From contig NZ_BLVP01000003.1 in NCBI RefSeq assembly GCF_013340305.1, positions 1-55,855 of the forward strand: DNA of 55,855 bases. The letters are read 5' to 3'. Both the position numbers and the translations under genes were made by a program. Positions 20,501-26,137 of this stretch are shown in pieces. The notes under the pieces are model-generated. The model was not told the origin of the DNA. It did not search any database and worked only from the letters and a program-made list of their open reading frames with translations. The first letter of the stretch is position 1; the number at the start of each line of letters is the position of its first letter. This DNA is from Desulfovibrio psychrotolerans (GTDB lineage Bacteria; Desulfobacterota; Desulfovibrionia; Desulfovibrionales; Desulfovibrionaceae).

Positions 20501-23500
20501 CTCGCCCCGCACCTCCAGCAAAAAGGGCATGTTGTAATCAATGGACCGGTCATTGGCCTGCTGGTAGGCCCATACATGAAACTGGTTCCGGCTCAGGGGA
20601 ACGGTATCGCCCGAAACATCTTCCTGCTTCGGCCGGCTCCTGCGCAGCAGATCTTCCACCTCAAACAGGCTGTCGCACTTCACAAACTCCCGGAACACCA
20701 CATCCACGGCATACGCCTTGCGCAGTTCGCGCAGCAGCGTCATGGCCTTCAGGCTGTTGCCGCCCTGATCGAAGAAATTCCTCTGCGGGTCATACGCCGC
20801 ACCCAGCACCCGCCCGCATATCTCCAGCAGCACAGGATCAACAGGCTGCCGAGCCACATCCCCGTCAGACGGCGCATTCACCAGCCGTTTCAGGGCATTG
20901 CGGTCTATCTTGCCGGTCACGGTCACGGGCATGGCGTCCAGCACATGCCAGCGGGAAGGGATCATGTATGCGGGCAGATTGTCTTTGCTCCAGCCGATGA
21001 CCTCCTCAAGCCCCGCCCCGTCGCGCAGAACCAGAAACCCGGCCAGCATGGTCTGCCCGGACGCGTCTTCGGCGGCTACGGCAAACGCTTGGCGCACGCT
21101 CCCGCAGCTTTCGAGCAGAAACGCCACTTCGCCCAGCTCCACCCTGTTGCCACGAATCTTCACCTGATCATCGCCCCTGCCCACCAGAACAATCTCGCCC
21201 GCCTCCGACCACACGGCCATATCACCTGTGGCATAGACCCTCTGGTTTCGCTGGTCTCTCTGGCCCTTCTGGACGGGCACTCCGCACAGAGGCGGCAGCT
21301 CGCAAAACCGCAACTGCGTCAGCTCAGTGTTCCCGTGATAGCCAAGGGCCACGCTGGCACCGCCTATCCACAGTTCCCCTGCCATTCCGGCGGGAAGCGG
21401 CTGCCTTTGGGCATTCAGAATATAGGCCGTTCCGTTGGGGATGGGCCGCCCTATGCTTATGGGCAGCACGTCATCCGGCGCAACCCGCTTCATGGAGGCG
21501 CACACGCAGGTCTCCGTAGGACCGTAGGCGTTAACATATTCCAGCCTGCCCGCGTAATGCAGGGCATCTTCCGCCACGGGCGGCTCACCTGCCGTAATCA
21601 GCACCCGCAGACCGGGAAATTCTTCCTTGTCGAACACATGCAGGTATGAAGGGGGAAAGGTCGTCACCGTTACGCCGTTCTCCGCCATATACCGGTTCAG
21701 CGTCCACGGTTCATTACGCAGCCTGTCGCTCACAGGATACAGACACGCCCCGGCGTACAGAGCCATGAACATCTCGGAAAGGGACGCATCAAAGCTGGGC
21801 GAGGCAAACTGCAGCACACGGTCATCCCCGCCTATGCCAAAGAACTCTATCTGCCCCTGTATCATGTTCACAAAGCCGCCGTGCGGCACAAGAACGCCCT
21901 TGGGCCTGCCCGTGGAACCTGAGGTATAAATGAGATACGCCCCATCTCCTGCTGCGGGAACCGGGCCTTCTTCAACCATGCTGTGAAGAGGAGCCTGCCT
22001 GTACCCGGTATCGTCCGGGTCCATGGTCAGAACCGCCTTGGCATCGCTGATGATGTATTCAATGCGCTCTGCGGGCGATGTGGGATCCACTGGCAGATAC
22101 ACGGCTCCGCACCGCATTATGCCCAGTGCAATTTCCGGCAGGGTAATAACTCTCCGTGCCAGCACGGCCACAATATCTCCGGGCTTCACCCCCTGCGCAG
22201 CAAGCCATGCCGCGCACTTCCGGGCGTTATCACGCACCTCGGCATAGGTCAGCACTGCGCCGTGTTCATCCCGCACAGCGGAATGCTGCGCAAAAAGCAA
22301 TGCCCTCTCTTCAAACAGAGAGGGCATGGACCCCACCGCAAACTCCCGCCGCACTCCCTGCTGCCACAGAAGAAGCTCTTCTTTTTCCACATCAAGCAGA
22401 TACTCCAGATCCGGCAGATCCACACCGGACGCCATCTGGTGCGTCAGCAGTTCTATACGCCTGACATACCGCTCCACATCCTGCTCACTGAAGTGGTTGC
22501 GGCTGCTGCGCACGGTCAGGGAGCACTCCCCGGATGCAGGATCATACAGCACAAGCGCGCCGAACAGAATGGGCTCCTGCTCGCTGTGCCACTGCTCCAC
22601 CGCACGAATGCTGAAATCCGCGTTCCCTTTGGGCGCGCCGGGCAGGTAGTTGACGAAGGTGTCCGCCACATAGGTCAGGTTCTTATGCGTCAGGTTGCGC
22701 ATAGCCTGTTGGTAGGGCGTGCGTATATGGCGGAAAAAACGGGCGTTCTGCCCGCCTATGTCCGCCGCGAGTGAGGCAAAAGAGTCATGCGCGCCCACAT
22801 CCACAAACACGGGCGGGGTGGCTATCTGCGCCCCCAGCCGCCTGCCGTGAGCCTTCCGTTCCCCAAAGGCTATGGGCGTCTGTATGGCAATGCCCTTCTC
22901 CCCGCACATGAAAGCGGCAACAAGGGCATGCAGTGCGGTAAAATAAACAGCCGGACCAACACCGTATCCGGCGAACAGGTCCGCAAGTTTTGAGGAAGCC
23001 TCTCCTGAAAGGGGATATTTCCTGTACCGTGTGTTGCCCAGCACATCCACACAGCCGGGGCGGGCACGAAAGATTCTCTTCTCAGGCATCCGCTCCAGAT
23101 GCTCTTCCCAAAAAGCAATATCCTTGGCGTACCGCGCCGATGCACAGTGCTCCCTGTCCTGCAGATACAGGTCGTCACACGGGCATGTCCCGTCCAGACC
23201 GGGGTCTTTGCCCTGCACCAGCGCGCTGTAAATCTCGGTTATGAACGATACGTGGAAGAATATCCCCAGCCCGTCGAGCACCAGATGGGAGCACTTGCAC
23301 AGAAAAACGCACCGCTCCTCTCCCGTGCGCAAAACGGCATAGCGCACCGGCTGCTCATCAACAGACTGTTCCAAAAAGACAGCAGTAAACTCGCGGGCTG
23401 CCCCTTCAGGGTCTCCGGCCTGACGAAAATCCAGAGAAACAAGGTCTACATGCGCCCCATTCCGCACCCGGAGGTACGGTCCATGCTCATCCTCACGCAA

Positions 23501-23713
23501 CACCGCGGTCAGCAGAGGAGCATACTCCTGCACAAGACGTATGGCCTCCCGCAGCCTGTCCGGGCACAGGGCGTTCTCCACATAGAAGCAGCCCCGGATA
23601 GACGTTTCGTTGTATTCCGAAAGCGATGCCTGACGGGAAAGCCATAGCTCCCTCTGGCTGCTTGTGAGCGGAATCCTCTCCCCCATGCCAACATCCACCG
23701 CAGCGTCCTTCAT
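6677..23713 (-). CDS. Hybrid NRPS/trans-AT PKS megasynthase (5678 aa)
   Basis: Domain order with approximate residues of key motifs: C1 (SHLVLDG), A1 (a3 at 598), T1 (GGNSLKA, 986), C2 (HHIAGDG, 1164), T2 (GGDSIKA, 1458), E (HHLVLDT, 1643; GRDALLPGLDMSRSVGWFT, 1776), C3 (HHLLMDG, 2087), T3 (GGHSLLA, 2498), C4 (HHIIIDG, 2675), A2 (a3 at 3154), T4 (GGNSLLL, 3550), KS (DTACSS, 3774), DH (4214), KR (GAPGGMA, 4704; Tyr near 4832), T5 (GGDSIAG, 5005), C5 (HHALADG, 5189), then a partial C fragment (about 5490-5678). Modules 2 and 3 have no A domain and the PKS module has no AT. The chain passes to the separate A(MT)-T-TE protein. ATG 23713 follows GAGG. A sigma70-like promoter lies about 25 bases upstream. 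The product is inferred to be an N-capped pentapeptide-like hybrid with one ketide unit. Confidence 0.95.
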   Translation of the reverse strand: MKDAAVDVGMGERIPLTSSQRELWLSRQASLSEYNETSIRGCFYVENALCPDRLREAIRLVQEYAPLLTAVLREDEHGPYLRVRNGAHVDLVSLDFRQAGDPEGAAREFTAVFLEQSVDEQPVRYAVLRTGEERCVFLCKCSHLVLDGLGIFFHVSFITEIYSALVQGKDPGLDGTCPCDDLYLQDREHCASARYAKDIAFWEEHLERMPEKRIFRARPGCVDVLGNTRYRKYPLSGEASSKLADLFAGYGVGPAVYFTALHALVAAFMCGEKGIAIQTPIAFGERKAHGRRLGAQIATPPVFVDVGAHDSFASLAADIGGQNARFFRHIRTPYQQAMRNLTHKNLTYVADTFVNYLPGAPKGNADFSIRAVEQWHSEQEPILFGALVLYDPASGECSLTVRSSRNHFSEQDVERYVRRIELLTHQMASGVDLPDLEYLLDVEKEELLLWQQGVRREFAVGSMPSLFEERALLFAQHSAVRDEHGAVLTYAEVRDNARKCAAWLAAQGVKPGDIVAVLARRVITLPEIALGIMRCGAVYLPVDPTSPAERIEYIISDAKAVLTMDPDDTGYRQAPLHSMVEEGPVPAAGDGAYLIYTSGSTGRPKGVLVPHGGFVNMIQGQIEFFGIGGDDRVLQFASPSFDASLSEMFMALYAGACLYPVSDRLRNEPWTLNRYMAENGVTVTTFPPSYLHVFDKEEFPGLRVLITAGEPPVAEDALHYAGRLEYVNAYGPTETCVCASMKRVAPDDVLPISIGRPIPNGTAYILNAQRQPLPAGMAGELWIGGASVALGYHGNTELTQLRFCELPPLCGVPVQKGQRDQRNQRVYATGDMAVWSEAGEIVLVGRGDDQVKIRGNRVELGEVAFLLESCGSVRQAFAVAAEDASGQTMLAGFLVLRDGAGLEEVIGWSKDNLPAYMIPSRWHVLDAMPVTVTGKIDRNALKRLVNAPSDGDVARQPVDPVLLEICGRVLGAAYDPQRNFFDQGGNSLKAMTLLRELRKAYAVDVVFREFVKCDSLFEVEDLLRRSRPKQEDVSGDTVPLSRNQFHVWAYQQANDRSIDYNMPFLLEVRGEKAGTFVELFRQAVNGQELLLCTVAGAIDSPCFRKSHAGGIALRMGEFSSPETADAYFDGIIHTSFDLRTEPPVRLEAAKLPDGSYRMLVVLHHIAGDGETLDILMNNALRYLRGEAVENGHLAVQAAYCRRQEEYFRSADFAADRAYWEEVLNPPPPAVNPGSKRKGAMVKTALTQEFAAGLERMAQQTGVTVISCFATQLARFLCEQFGREEVLIGVPVAMRETQEEFRTAGFFVNTVPLRVRRSGAAETVAVIKDTALQLRKALAHSRYSHTEIVPEFLATHSETGHVEAQGVMLRRLEPQLRASKLSGSFTLETGTDAGLFLEYDEGLIPDGMRFLEELKRTVAEVCGGLERKSSAQVLADAWRDILRTEPGEGSDFFRDGGDSIKAIQITGILHRNAIRTLTAPDFMRTPSFAELGALVIREDESLSGGEAAVYNRVQAGDAVPLLPVQHALMREHPGHWSRFYMMLPMVVSDRVAHGAVAWLETLPERYEALRLAFTPEGAVVLEQPQRIVPLRGTFGAQETETALCRDMAREIIAGIDPEAGRTLGAGLAEQEGKRFLVLVGHHLVLDTFSLDVLRGDLLDYCLNRGRTEEAYGVATRAAAVAGLVEQGVFPAAKDREFWQSVCSTPVCALTAMRPGRDVAAERGLAVRQVAGFSPEYTQSAQADLVCALAVALYTQGQREAVFLTLESHGRDALLPGLDMSRSVGWFTAVCPMPLQPAPTCEKAGGTVRPWLKEHFTPLGCNAYGYLKQEDPERFGYASQIGFNYLGTLTAGGGGDAEVLAAAAVPGTVPELLHPDFEPDSPLDLCAFFDESGTLHLGAYFSGQKLPPEWVNGLLDGWTQALKTLPAYREPLPDAVRVRIPEVCGCAAEDIESIIPPDVCHEPLLFQSLTADKGVYTQQITFHFRGEADVFVLMRAWGAVVVRHESLRSLFPAPYDGEFYRVVLHRARTGTEYHDLSHLPEADARAEMESLLAGQRGRGFDLGRGPLIRAQFFSLTGGSLAMSWCFHHLLMDGWCIGILLRELFSLYNQFSGRPAKPLPQPVPLAGYTRWRAGFDENAARAYWRVLLQDFRPMTGLAGRGAAPELAAGADPAEPGTPAEPGTLTLEMDGGDSKALQGAASDRSVTLSVLVQALWAIVLSGENGGCRDVVYGVVTSGRPAELEGMDRAVGLFIQTLPLRARWTDQSAFSELLDSVKEQGLQQMRHGYLPLAEMGKDLLDHLMVFENYPVEAVSGGGGLEIGSVSGFEKIPYPLGISVIPGEKLLFRFLYNPSALNRRYVCGLRDKLHALLRAVASEQDMARSADRGEEHKSGRDMTCRQLEDVAGGVGTDSGIAAWGVEGGASEAGAAVTGQPDGQPDGQPDGLSQGQPEGVRVACAAGAEAAPAEGTDELEAVLLEIYESVLGCRVPSADVDFFQLGGHSLLAMRVMAQISKRLELDVAIEDILVHSSVRRLAARMRKASAKAVRIERAPRREVYPLSASQTRIWFLQRLHGDSRVHLVPFAARVQAPVDVEALQQALTMLEERHDALRLRVDADRPEQRLVAAGSLRLEVRDEPYTDSVPDSIMEMPFGQSSVLARVVLFREGESGGVLFFCFHHIIIDGWSAEIFIRELNQAYDAVLRNAAPAWQPQELDYPSYVEWEIGQDAAGIESIKAALLPLPERLRLPVDFPRPPMQSFAGGALIFELGEERSRELRSRARHLGVTLFSVLVAAVKTFLYRHTGQTDLVVGCPTANRELEQVQNMIGLFVNTLVIRTRLDADKDFDSLVAEVQGNFQNALATQSYPFGKVVEALEPGRNPARNPLFDVFVALEDQTFTNYGHAPLHMQPLSLRHDRSKFDLSFYFRETEPDRFEVHLEYCTDLFSRDTLNRMRDRFITLLDGVLRRDGTPLATLDVFAEAERALVESFNHTDEAFDIERDADSCFAEQVRANGKAAAIVDADGVSCTYEAFSARVSALAAQLESEGLSRGDYACVCFDRSPEMMLAIFAVMRIGATYVPLAADLPESRLQSIFDDLGICTVISDVRHAERFARCGQHVIAPDMGNLSGQEHAFRQHGSQEYMFLDAGPVSPGAVAYVIFTSGSTGRPKGVQIEHRSLCNRLLWMQSRFPIGEGDVVLQKTTVSFDVSVWELFWWSWCGASLALLEPEGEKDPAALVRAIFERRVTVVHFVPSMLRVFLDYLETRPDEAARLATLRYVFTSGEALSAELAGRFNRMLRAELHNLYGPTEAAIDVTWYPCAHVPEHGVPIGRPISNTRVYVLDDRRRMVPVGVTGELYISGVQVARGYVNRPDITAASFSEDPFRSGSRMYRTGDLGRWRADGTIEYLGRNDDQVKIRGHRIELGEVEAALGRCSGVSQAVVRVCRMGGQDALEAFLVPRGGGLPSLKEIRSGLSEYLPEYMWPARFFEADSIPLSASGKADRKRAEGRPLVAEPRAATDGLTPLEEEIRQIWREVIPEADVRDADAGFFEAGGNSLLLVRLHALLDERWKGVFTLGGLFAESTIRAQAQYIGQARSVAADAAPQAAANVPVAIIGMAVRLGDYEETERFWEDLVRGADKNVPLPAVRQREVRQILETVGFAYDPSRLRDAAYLSDISSFDHRRFGLSPNDASLLDPKQRVFLEVALQALDDAGYGGAALENRNVGVFVGASPFRLFQDAVTRAFPEQAEQIYLLNVPSNSVARLSYLKNWSGSASMVDTACSSVLKALHDACQSLRAGENSVALVGGVHTIDLPVKGDRAFTIEASSGRTMTFDAKADGVGAGEGGAVFVLKLLDRALADNDAIHAVIAGSAVNQDGRASSMAAPNPAAQGEVIALAARNAGVSLADVSFFEAHGTATVLGDPVEVEGLGKAFARERANLRRKALIGSVKGNVGHLDAAAGAVGLAKAVLSLKKGQVPPQPHFETPNPHINFDAAPVRVARTLESLPPDGRPWVCGVSSFGLSGINTHVMLREHVPASVMPDMASGNGGWYCVPLSANDEAALREYCRRMRDALSRYPDLPLHAIAGTLVAGRDHLDVRTVLVADSAQSLREQLEQPELFDRDARIVTCTRVPGPGIAGAAFATREEAESAADEFLRGSRLFWPQGVTLHRAHLPATVFSRTALWPKLAARFVSAPVRTPEGAACSVAIGRDDFWPVAEHRLRGVPTLAGMGVLDLIGMAVGRMPLRVENLRWHKPVTYTEGSEATLLLNGDGDAVAMELHHAVQGAWSVAVRAEVRSTGMGQANGERGPIGASELDIESLRSSMLLLEPGGGPGDHSGQQNVAGQKGQGLVSVSARWDCRRELRVSADGDSLLALLVLPDEYRHDLHTFKWHPAMVDLAASLALHGTAGFVPARCGAAHLLRPLPAKVYAWVRITDRQPGTITADCTVADMAGRVLLQLTDMVFVSLGAGRAEPELYGVQWAEAALPEMLPVAGESGQAGASAMADGLLLLGGAEDGPHRALHEVLAPVARLCRALPVWTEQTRTGGDSENTATDAARELAAGILREGVTHVVYLPAAGDGAWAFCALLQEICRAGLRKPLHITAVGSGALVHSETGPGHALVLGTLLALRQEEPLLSCAYAELDEVNEASVQAFMETLGLIEGAYVVDGSGRVRVQVLEPVAENASSVLPTTVVATAVAPEGCVVITGAPGGMAMTLAAQLTAEAGVQVVLLHRRREGIGDVPFAAYCCDVTDAAQVEETLGRIRWEVGPVQGVIHAAGVAGEGYLLSKRRGQYEAVLAPKVAGTWNLHEATLADDLKFFVLASSRTSLVGAPGQTDYTAANAFLNAFARYRRRQGLPALSLCWNTWSGVGMAARMGAAHGGTPLMPEQALDVLNRALRHGGDVVVVGMSDEDASRFRTAEMKGQAVLPQASGVPYPVGTQGSQAGGGVAATPEPGGEGSARTARNAPTERTTRSVDALEAEILEIFRDCLGYDAPLGRGDDFFDLGGDSIAGTRVVNRISQALGVSTSVVDLLESDSLGDFMDRVLAGMQQETAAPQGIAPAPVRDTYPVGREQLSILYADMLGSDHTGYNLPAFLRLPADVDKARLEQSIATLIERHEVLRTSFCDFDAEHPNMIIHPFEGFTLEEVHIADIALKETFIRPFDLKRERGFRVLLLVVNGTQHVLYYDIHHALADGRTISLFNVELYALYHGQVLEPVRLQMKDFAWHQFTHASREDKEYWHGVFSDGVPTLDLPSDFPRPPVHTFRGGTYEFELPAEVVAGIKGLARREGVTNYHVVMTAWAVLAHAYTGNEDVVLAITVDNRKEYLNTAGMLASLQPLRLGVRAGTPLGRLLKENQAVSNEALRHSSYILNDLLMDLKPPLCPERSLLSEIILSYMNFEYGTGDYHLFESLRFSKPVSKTDLSIFVSDVGDRISFALEYYADLFSRANVIGMAEDVVRILEKMTTGDPALPVDFAYVPRERRAVASVRRVLPGELRRSLGVLAEGRGVSVAAVMLATFAVLLGRVTGRQDLAVDVDGVLIPFRLDDDTEFDELLLRTQAELTAVRDAGDESYQVNQVNKASQVNQAAAGPDTRPATQTDGETGEGGVLRIAFGYGDAGRSGVQNAVLERGHDLVCLVQDGAGGREATVVRFDHDTRVLAVETAEDWLGYYENFLTGIAR
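8540..12919 (-). other. Megasynthase module 5: PKS KS-DH-KR-T, no AT
   Basis: The KS has the active-site Cys in DTACSS and His in EAHGTA and NVGHLDAAAG. A KS-flanking segment of about 130 residues leads directly to a DH-like domain (EHRLRGVPTLAG near 4214, with Ala where HxxxGxxxxP has Pro; WHPAMVD downstream), then a KR with GAPGGMA, Ser, Tyr (GQTDYTAANAF) and Lys. No acyltransferase motif (GHSxG) is present, as in trans-AT synthases. It should add one malonyl-derived unit, reduced to hydroxyl or to an enoyl group if the DH is active. Confidence 0.8.
12920..16079 (-). other. Megasynthase module 4: C-A(Ser)-T
   Basis: C4 carries HHIIIDG. The A2 pocket reads D-V-W-H-F-S-L-I-D-K, one change from the established Ser code DVWHLSLIDK. 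The carrier (FFEAGGNSLLLV) is followed by a KS start (VPVAIIGMAVRL), so a seryl-ending chain is passed to a ketosynthase. Confidence 0.85.
16080..17899 (-). other. Megasynthase module 3: C-T without A domain
   Basis: C3 (HHLLMDG), which follows an E domain and so should be a D-donor condensation domain, is joined to a carrier domain (FFQLGGHSLLAM) by a linker of about 100 residues rich in G, D, Q and E. The linker contains a QPDG tandem repeat. No adenylation core motif is present. It is the second A-less module in a row. Confidence 0.8.
16396..16432 (-). repeat. In-frame 12-bp tandem repeat (QPDG) in NRPS linker
   Basis: Three units of about 12 bases (plus-strand CGTCTGGCTGAC type) encode QPDGQPDGQPDG in the linker before the carrier domain of module 3, a place where length changes would be tolerated. 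Confidence 0.7.
17900..20624 (-). other. Megasynthase module 2: C-T-E without A domain
   Basis: C2 has an intact HHIAGDG. It runs straight into a carrier domain (FFRDGGDSIKAIQ) with no adenylation motifs between. An epimerization-type domain follows: its second His is kept (HHLVLDT) and its C-terminal motif LESHGRDALLPGLDMSRSVGWF is typical of E domains. The carrier must be loaded in trans or left empty. If loaded, its residue would become D-configured. Confidence 0.8.
20625..23713 (-). other. Megasynthase module 1: starter C-A(Tyr/Phe-like)-T
   Basis: The first C domain has SHLVLDG instead of HHxxxDG, but the catalytic second His is kept. As nothing lies upstream of it, it probably loads an acyl cap or a free donor. 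The A1 pocket reads D-A-S-T-I-A-A-V-C-K by alignment to GrsA, one change from a published Tyr code (DASTVAAVCK) and two from the GrsA Phe code. Boundaries are approximate. Confidence 0.75.
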
Positions 23714-23735
23714 GGATAACCTCGCTATTCTGCAA

Positions 23736-23764
23736 GGAATATCTTACAAAAACAGGGTTGGCAA
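23736..23764 (-). promoter_or_regulatory. Possible sigma70 promoter of the megasynthase
   Basis: Minus-strand TTGCCA (23759-23764) and TATTCC (23736-23741) are separated by 17 bases, ending about 22 bases before the start codon. The boxes are imperfect, so this is a candidate only. The rest of the 230-base divergent region shows no further clear signal. Confidence 0.35.
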
Positions 23765-23947
23765 GGTCCATGGATTTATTTGGGGGCTGTACTAAGCCTC
23801 GTCTCTGGAGTATCTGAACGAAGATGAACCGCACAGACTGTGTGATGCCTGCATCCGGGACTCCGGCAAACGGCCTGCGGACATCAGTACCATCACGGTC
23901 CATTTTCTCTGCGCAGCAACGGATATGGTACATTGGGGGCATGCAAT

Positions 23948-25087
23948 ATGACTGATGAGACAAACGGCTGGGAATCACTCGACTGGAAAAAGGAACTGGC
24001 CCGCAACATAATTGGCGTGGACCAGCTTGCCGGATACGCCGCGTTCTCTGCGGAAGAACTGTCCAAACTCAGGGAAGTCGAACAGGTCCATCCCGTCAAT
24101 ATTCCCCGGTATTACCTCAGCCTTATCAATGCAGACGATCCGCGTGATCCCATCCGCAAGATGTGCTTTCCCAGCGCGGAAGAACTGATTGTCGCCGGTT
24201 CCATGGGAGAAACCACGGCAGACCCCTACGGGGACGACAAGCACGATAAGGGCAACGGCGTACTGCACAAATACGACTACACCGCCCTTGTGGTGGCAAC
24301 GGAATGCTGCGCCATGCACTGCCGCCACTGCTTCCGCAGAAGAATCGTTGGGCGACCCGGAAACCAGTTGCTGAAAGACTTCTCCGGGGCGGCGCAGTAC
24401 ATTGCGGAACATCCGGAGATAAACAACGTCATCCTCTCCGGCGGCGACCCCCTGCTGCTTTCCACCCCCATCCTGCAAAAAATGCTCTCCAGACTGGCGG
24501 AAATTGACCATCTGGATTTCGTCCGCATAGGTTCACGCATCCCGGTCACCTTTCCCATCCGCCTGTTCGACAACGAACTCATGGATGTCCTTTCCGCCTT
24601 CAACGAAAAAAAGCCCCTCTACATCGCCACGCATTTCAACCATGTGCGGGAAATAACCCCCACATCGACAGAAGCGGTCAAACGCCTGCGGCAATGCGGT
24701 GCCATCATCAACAATCAGGCTGTCCTGCTCAGGGACGTCAACGATACGCCGGAAGCACTCGTCTCACTCATGAACAGGCTTCTGGGCATCGGCATAAACC
24801 CTTATTATCTCTATCAGTGCATGCCCGTTTCCCGGGTGCGCCACCACTTCCAGATACCGCTCAGGCGGGGGATAGAAATCGTGGATACAGCACGCGCAAA
24901 GCTCAACGGCTACGCAACGCGCTTCAAGTACATCCTCGGTCACGATATCGGAAAACTGGAAATATGCGGCATGTCAGACAACAACATCGTGCTCAAGCAA
25001 ATTCACGCCCGTTCCGGACACGGCGAACAGGCTTCGCGCATCATCCTGCTGCCGCTGGATGATACCGCAGGCTGGGTAACGCTGTAG
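23948..25087 (+). CDS. KamA-family radical SAM 2,3-aminomutase
   Basis: A 379-residue protein from ATG 23948, which has a G-run about 8 bases upstream; an in-frame TTG at 23933 is less likely. The radical SAM cluster motif CAMHCRHC is at residues 121-128, followed by FRRR as in lysine 2,3-aminomutase relatives. A GG-DP motif (SGGDPLLLS) and a C-terminal GKLEI segment that could hold the PLP lysine are present. Family members shift an amino group from C2 to C3 of lysine, glutamate or arginine, or act on EF-P (EpmB). The substrate cannot be read from the sequence. Its position, divergent from a synthetase with two unloaded modules and followed by a type II thioesterase, suggests that it makes a beta-amino acid for the pathway, but a housekeeping role is not excluded. 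Confidence 0.82.
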   Translation: MTDETNGWESLDWKKELARNIIGVDQLAGYAAFSAEELSKLREVEQVHPVNIPRYYLSLINADDPRDPIRKMCFPSAEELIVAGSMGETTADPYGDDKHDKGNGVLHKYDYTALVVATECCAMHCRHCFRRRIVGRPGNQLLKDFSGAAQYIAEHPEINNVILSGGDPLLLSTPILQKMLSRLAEIDHLDFVRIGSRIPVTFPIRLFDNELMDVLSAFNEKKPLYIATHFNHVREITPTSTEAVKRLRQCGAIINNQAVLLRDVNDTPEALVSLMNRLLGIGINPYYLYQCMPVSRVRHHFQIPLRRGIEIVDTARAKLNGYATRFKYILGHDIGKLEICGMSDNNIVLKQIHARSGHGEQASRIILLPLDDTAGWVTL

Positions 25088-25136
25088 CTCTCCGGCACCT
25101 GCATCAGGCATCCCGCAGCGGCACACCGGATACGCC

Positions 25137-25925
25137 ATGACCATGACGAACGGAACCACCACCCTCTTCTGCATACCCCACGCGGGAGGCAACGCAGCCT
25201 TCTACACGCCGTTCGGCCGGTTTTTTCCGCAATCCGTCTCCTTCCGCCCTCTGGAGCTCCCGGGCAGGGGGCGCAGACACAGGGAACCGCTCCAGTCCTG
25301 TCTGCACGCCATACGCCGCGATCTCTTCAACAGCATTCTGCCCGTTGCGGAACACGCCCCCTACGCCCTGTTCGGACACAGTATGGGGGCGCTGCTTGCC
25401 TTCCTCTTCACGCAGGAGGCGCGGGAACAGTCAATTCCCCTGCCTGCTGCACTCTTCCTTTCCGGCTGCGCAACCCCCGGCAGCCCGGAACACACACCGC
25501 CCGCCCCCGTGGCTTCCCTTTCTCCCGCAATGCTGTGGCAGCACGTTCTCACCCTGGGCGGCGTGCCGGAATGCGTTGCCGCGTCCGAAGAATTCTGCCG
25601 CTACATGGAACCCATCCTCTACGCAGACTTCACCGCTCTGGAGCGGTGGCAGCCCGTATTCGCAGCCCCTGTTCCCGTTCCCATCACCGTTTTTCTGGGA
25701 GACTGCGACATCATCACGGAGCAGGCGGCACGGGAATGGAGCCGGCAAACCTCCGGCGCGTTCTCCCTGCGCACCTTCCCCGGCAACCATTTCTACCTGC
25801 AGGAACATTGGGCAGAGCTTGCGGCGCACATCACGCGCACGCTGCATCCCGCGCAGCGGCACGCGGAACGTCTGCCGGAACGTCTGCCGGAAAATTTGCC
25901 GGAACATCTGTCGGAAAATACGTAG
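25137..25925 (+). CDS. Type II thioesterase of the NRPS/PKS cluster
   Basis: A 262-residue GrsT-like alpha/beta hydrolase. It starts with FCIPHAGGNAAFY, has the nucleophile elbow GHSMG at residues 80-84 (Ser82), an Asp in FLGDCD and the catalytic His in GNHFYL. Such enzymes remove wrong or stalled acyl groups from carrier domains. That would be useful in a system whose carriers are loaded in trans. It lies 49 bases behind the aminomutase gene, probably in the same operon. No strong ribosome-binding site precedes either ATG (25137 or 25143). The C-terminus is an odd tail of RLPE-type tetrapeptide repeats encoded by 12-bp DNA repeats. Confidence 0.9.
   Translation: MTMTNGTTTLFCIPHAGGNAAFYTPFGRFFPQSVSFRPLELPGRGRRHREPLQSCLHAIRRDLFNSILPVAEHAPYALFGHSMGALLAFLFTQEAREQSIPLPAALFLSGCATPGSPEHTPPAPVASLSPAMLWQHVLTLGGVPECVAASEEFCRYMEPILYADFTALERWQPVFAAPVPVPITVFLGDCDIITEQAAREWSRQTSGAFSLRTFPGNHFYLQEHWAELAAHITRTLHPAQRHAERLPERLPENLPEHLSENT
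25860..25922 (+). repeat. In-frame 12-bp tandem repeat ending the thioesterase gene
   Basis: About four imperfect copies of CGGAACGTCTGC encode ERLPERLPENLPEHLSENT at the C-terminus. The repeat adds a tail beyond the normal thioesterase fold. Confidence 0.7.
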
Positions 25926-26059
25926 AAGCCGGAAAAGGGAAGAACGAAGAAAGGGATGAAGACAAGGGGATGAAGGCAAGGGGAAAGAAAAGAAGGGGAA
26001 AGAAGAGAGGGGAGCAGAAAGGAAAAAAAGCCAGCCTGAACACGGCGGAATGAAAAGCC

Positions 26060-26137
26060 GTCCGCTTCAGTTCTGTTCGATTCAGTTCAGGTCAGCTCAC
26101 AGTTCGGTCCAGTTCGGTTCTGTTCAGTCCGGTTCAG
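26060..26137. repeat. Pentanucleotide-like (GTTCN) low-complexity tract
   Basis: About 75 bases are built from degenerate GTTCA, GTTCT and GTTCG units. They begin after a purine-rich stretch (25926-26030) and run into the last codons of the EutP-like gene. The tract lies in the convergent gap between the thioesterase gene and the end of the choline operon. No terminator hairpin is recognisable there. Confidence 0.55.
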
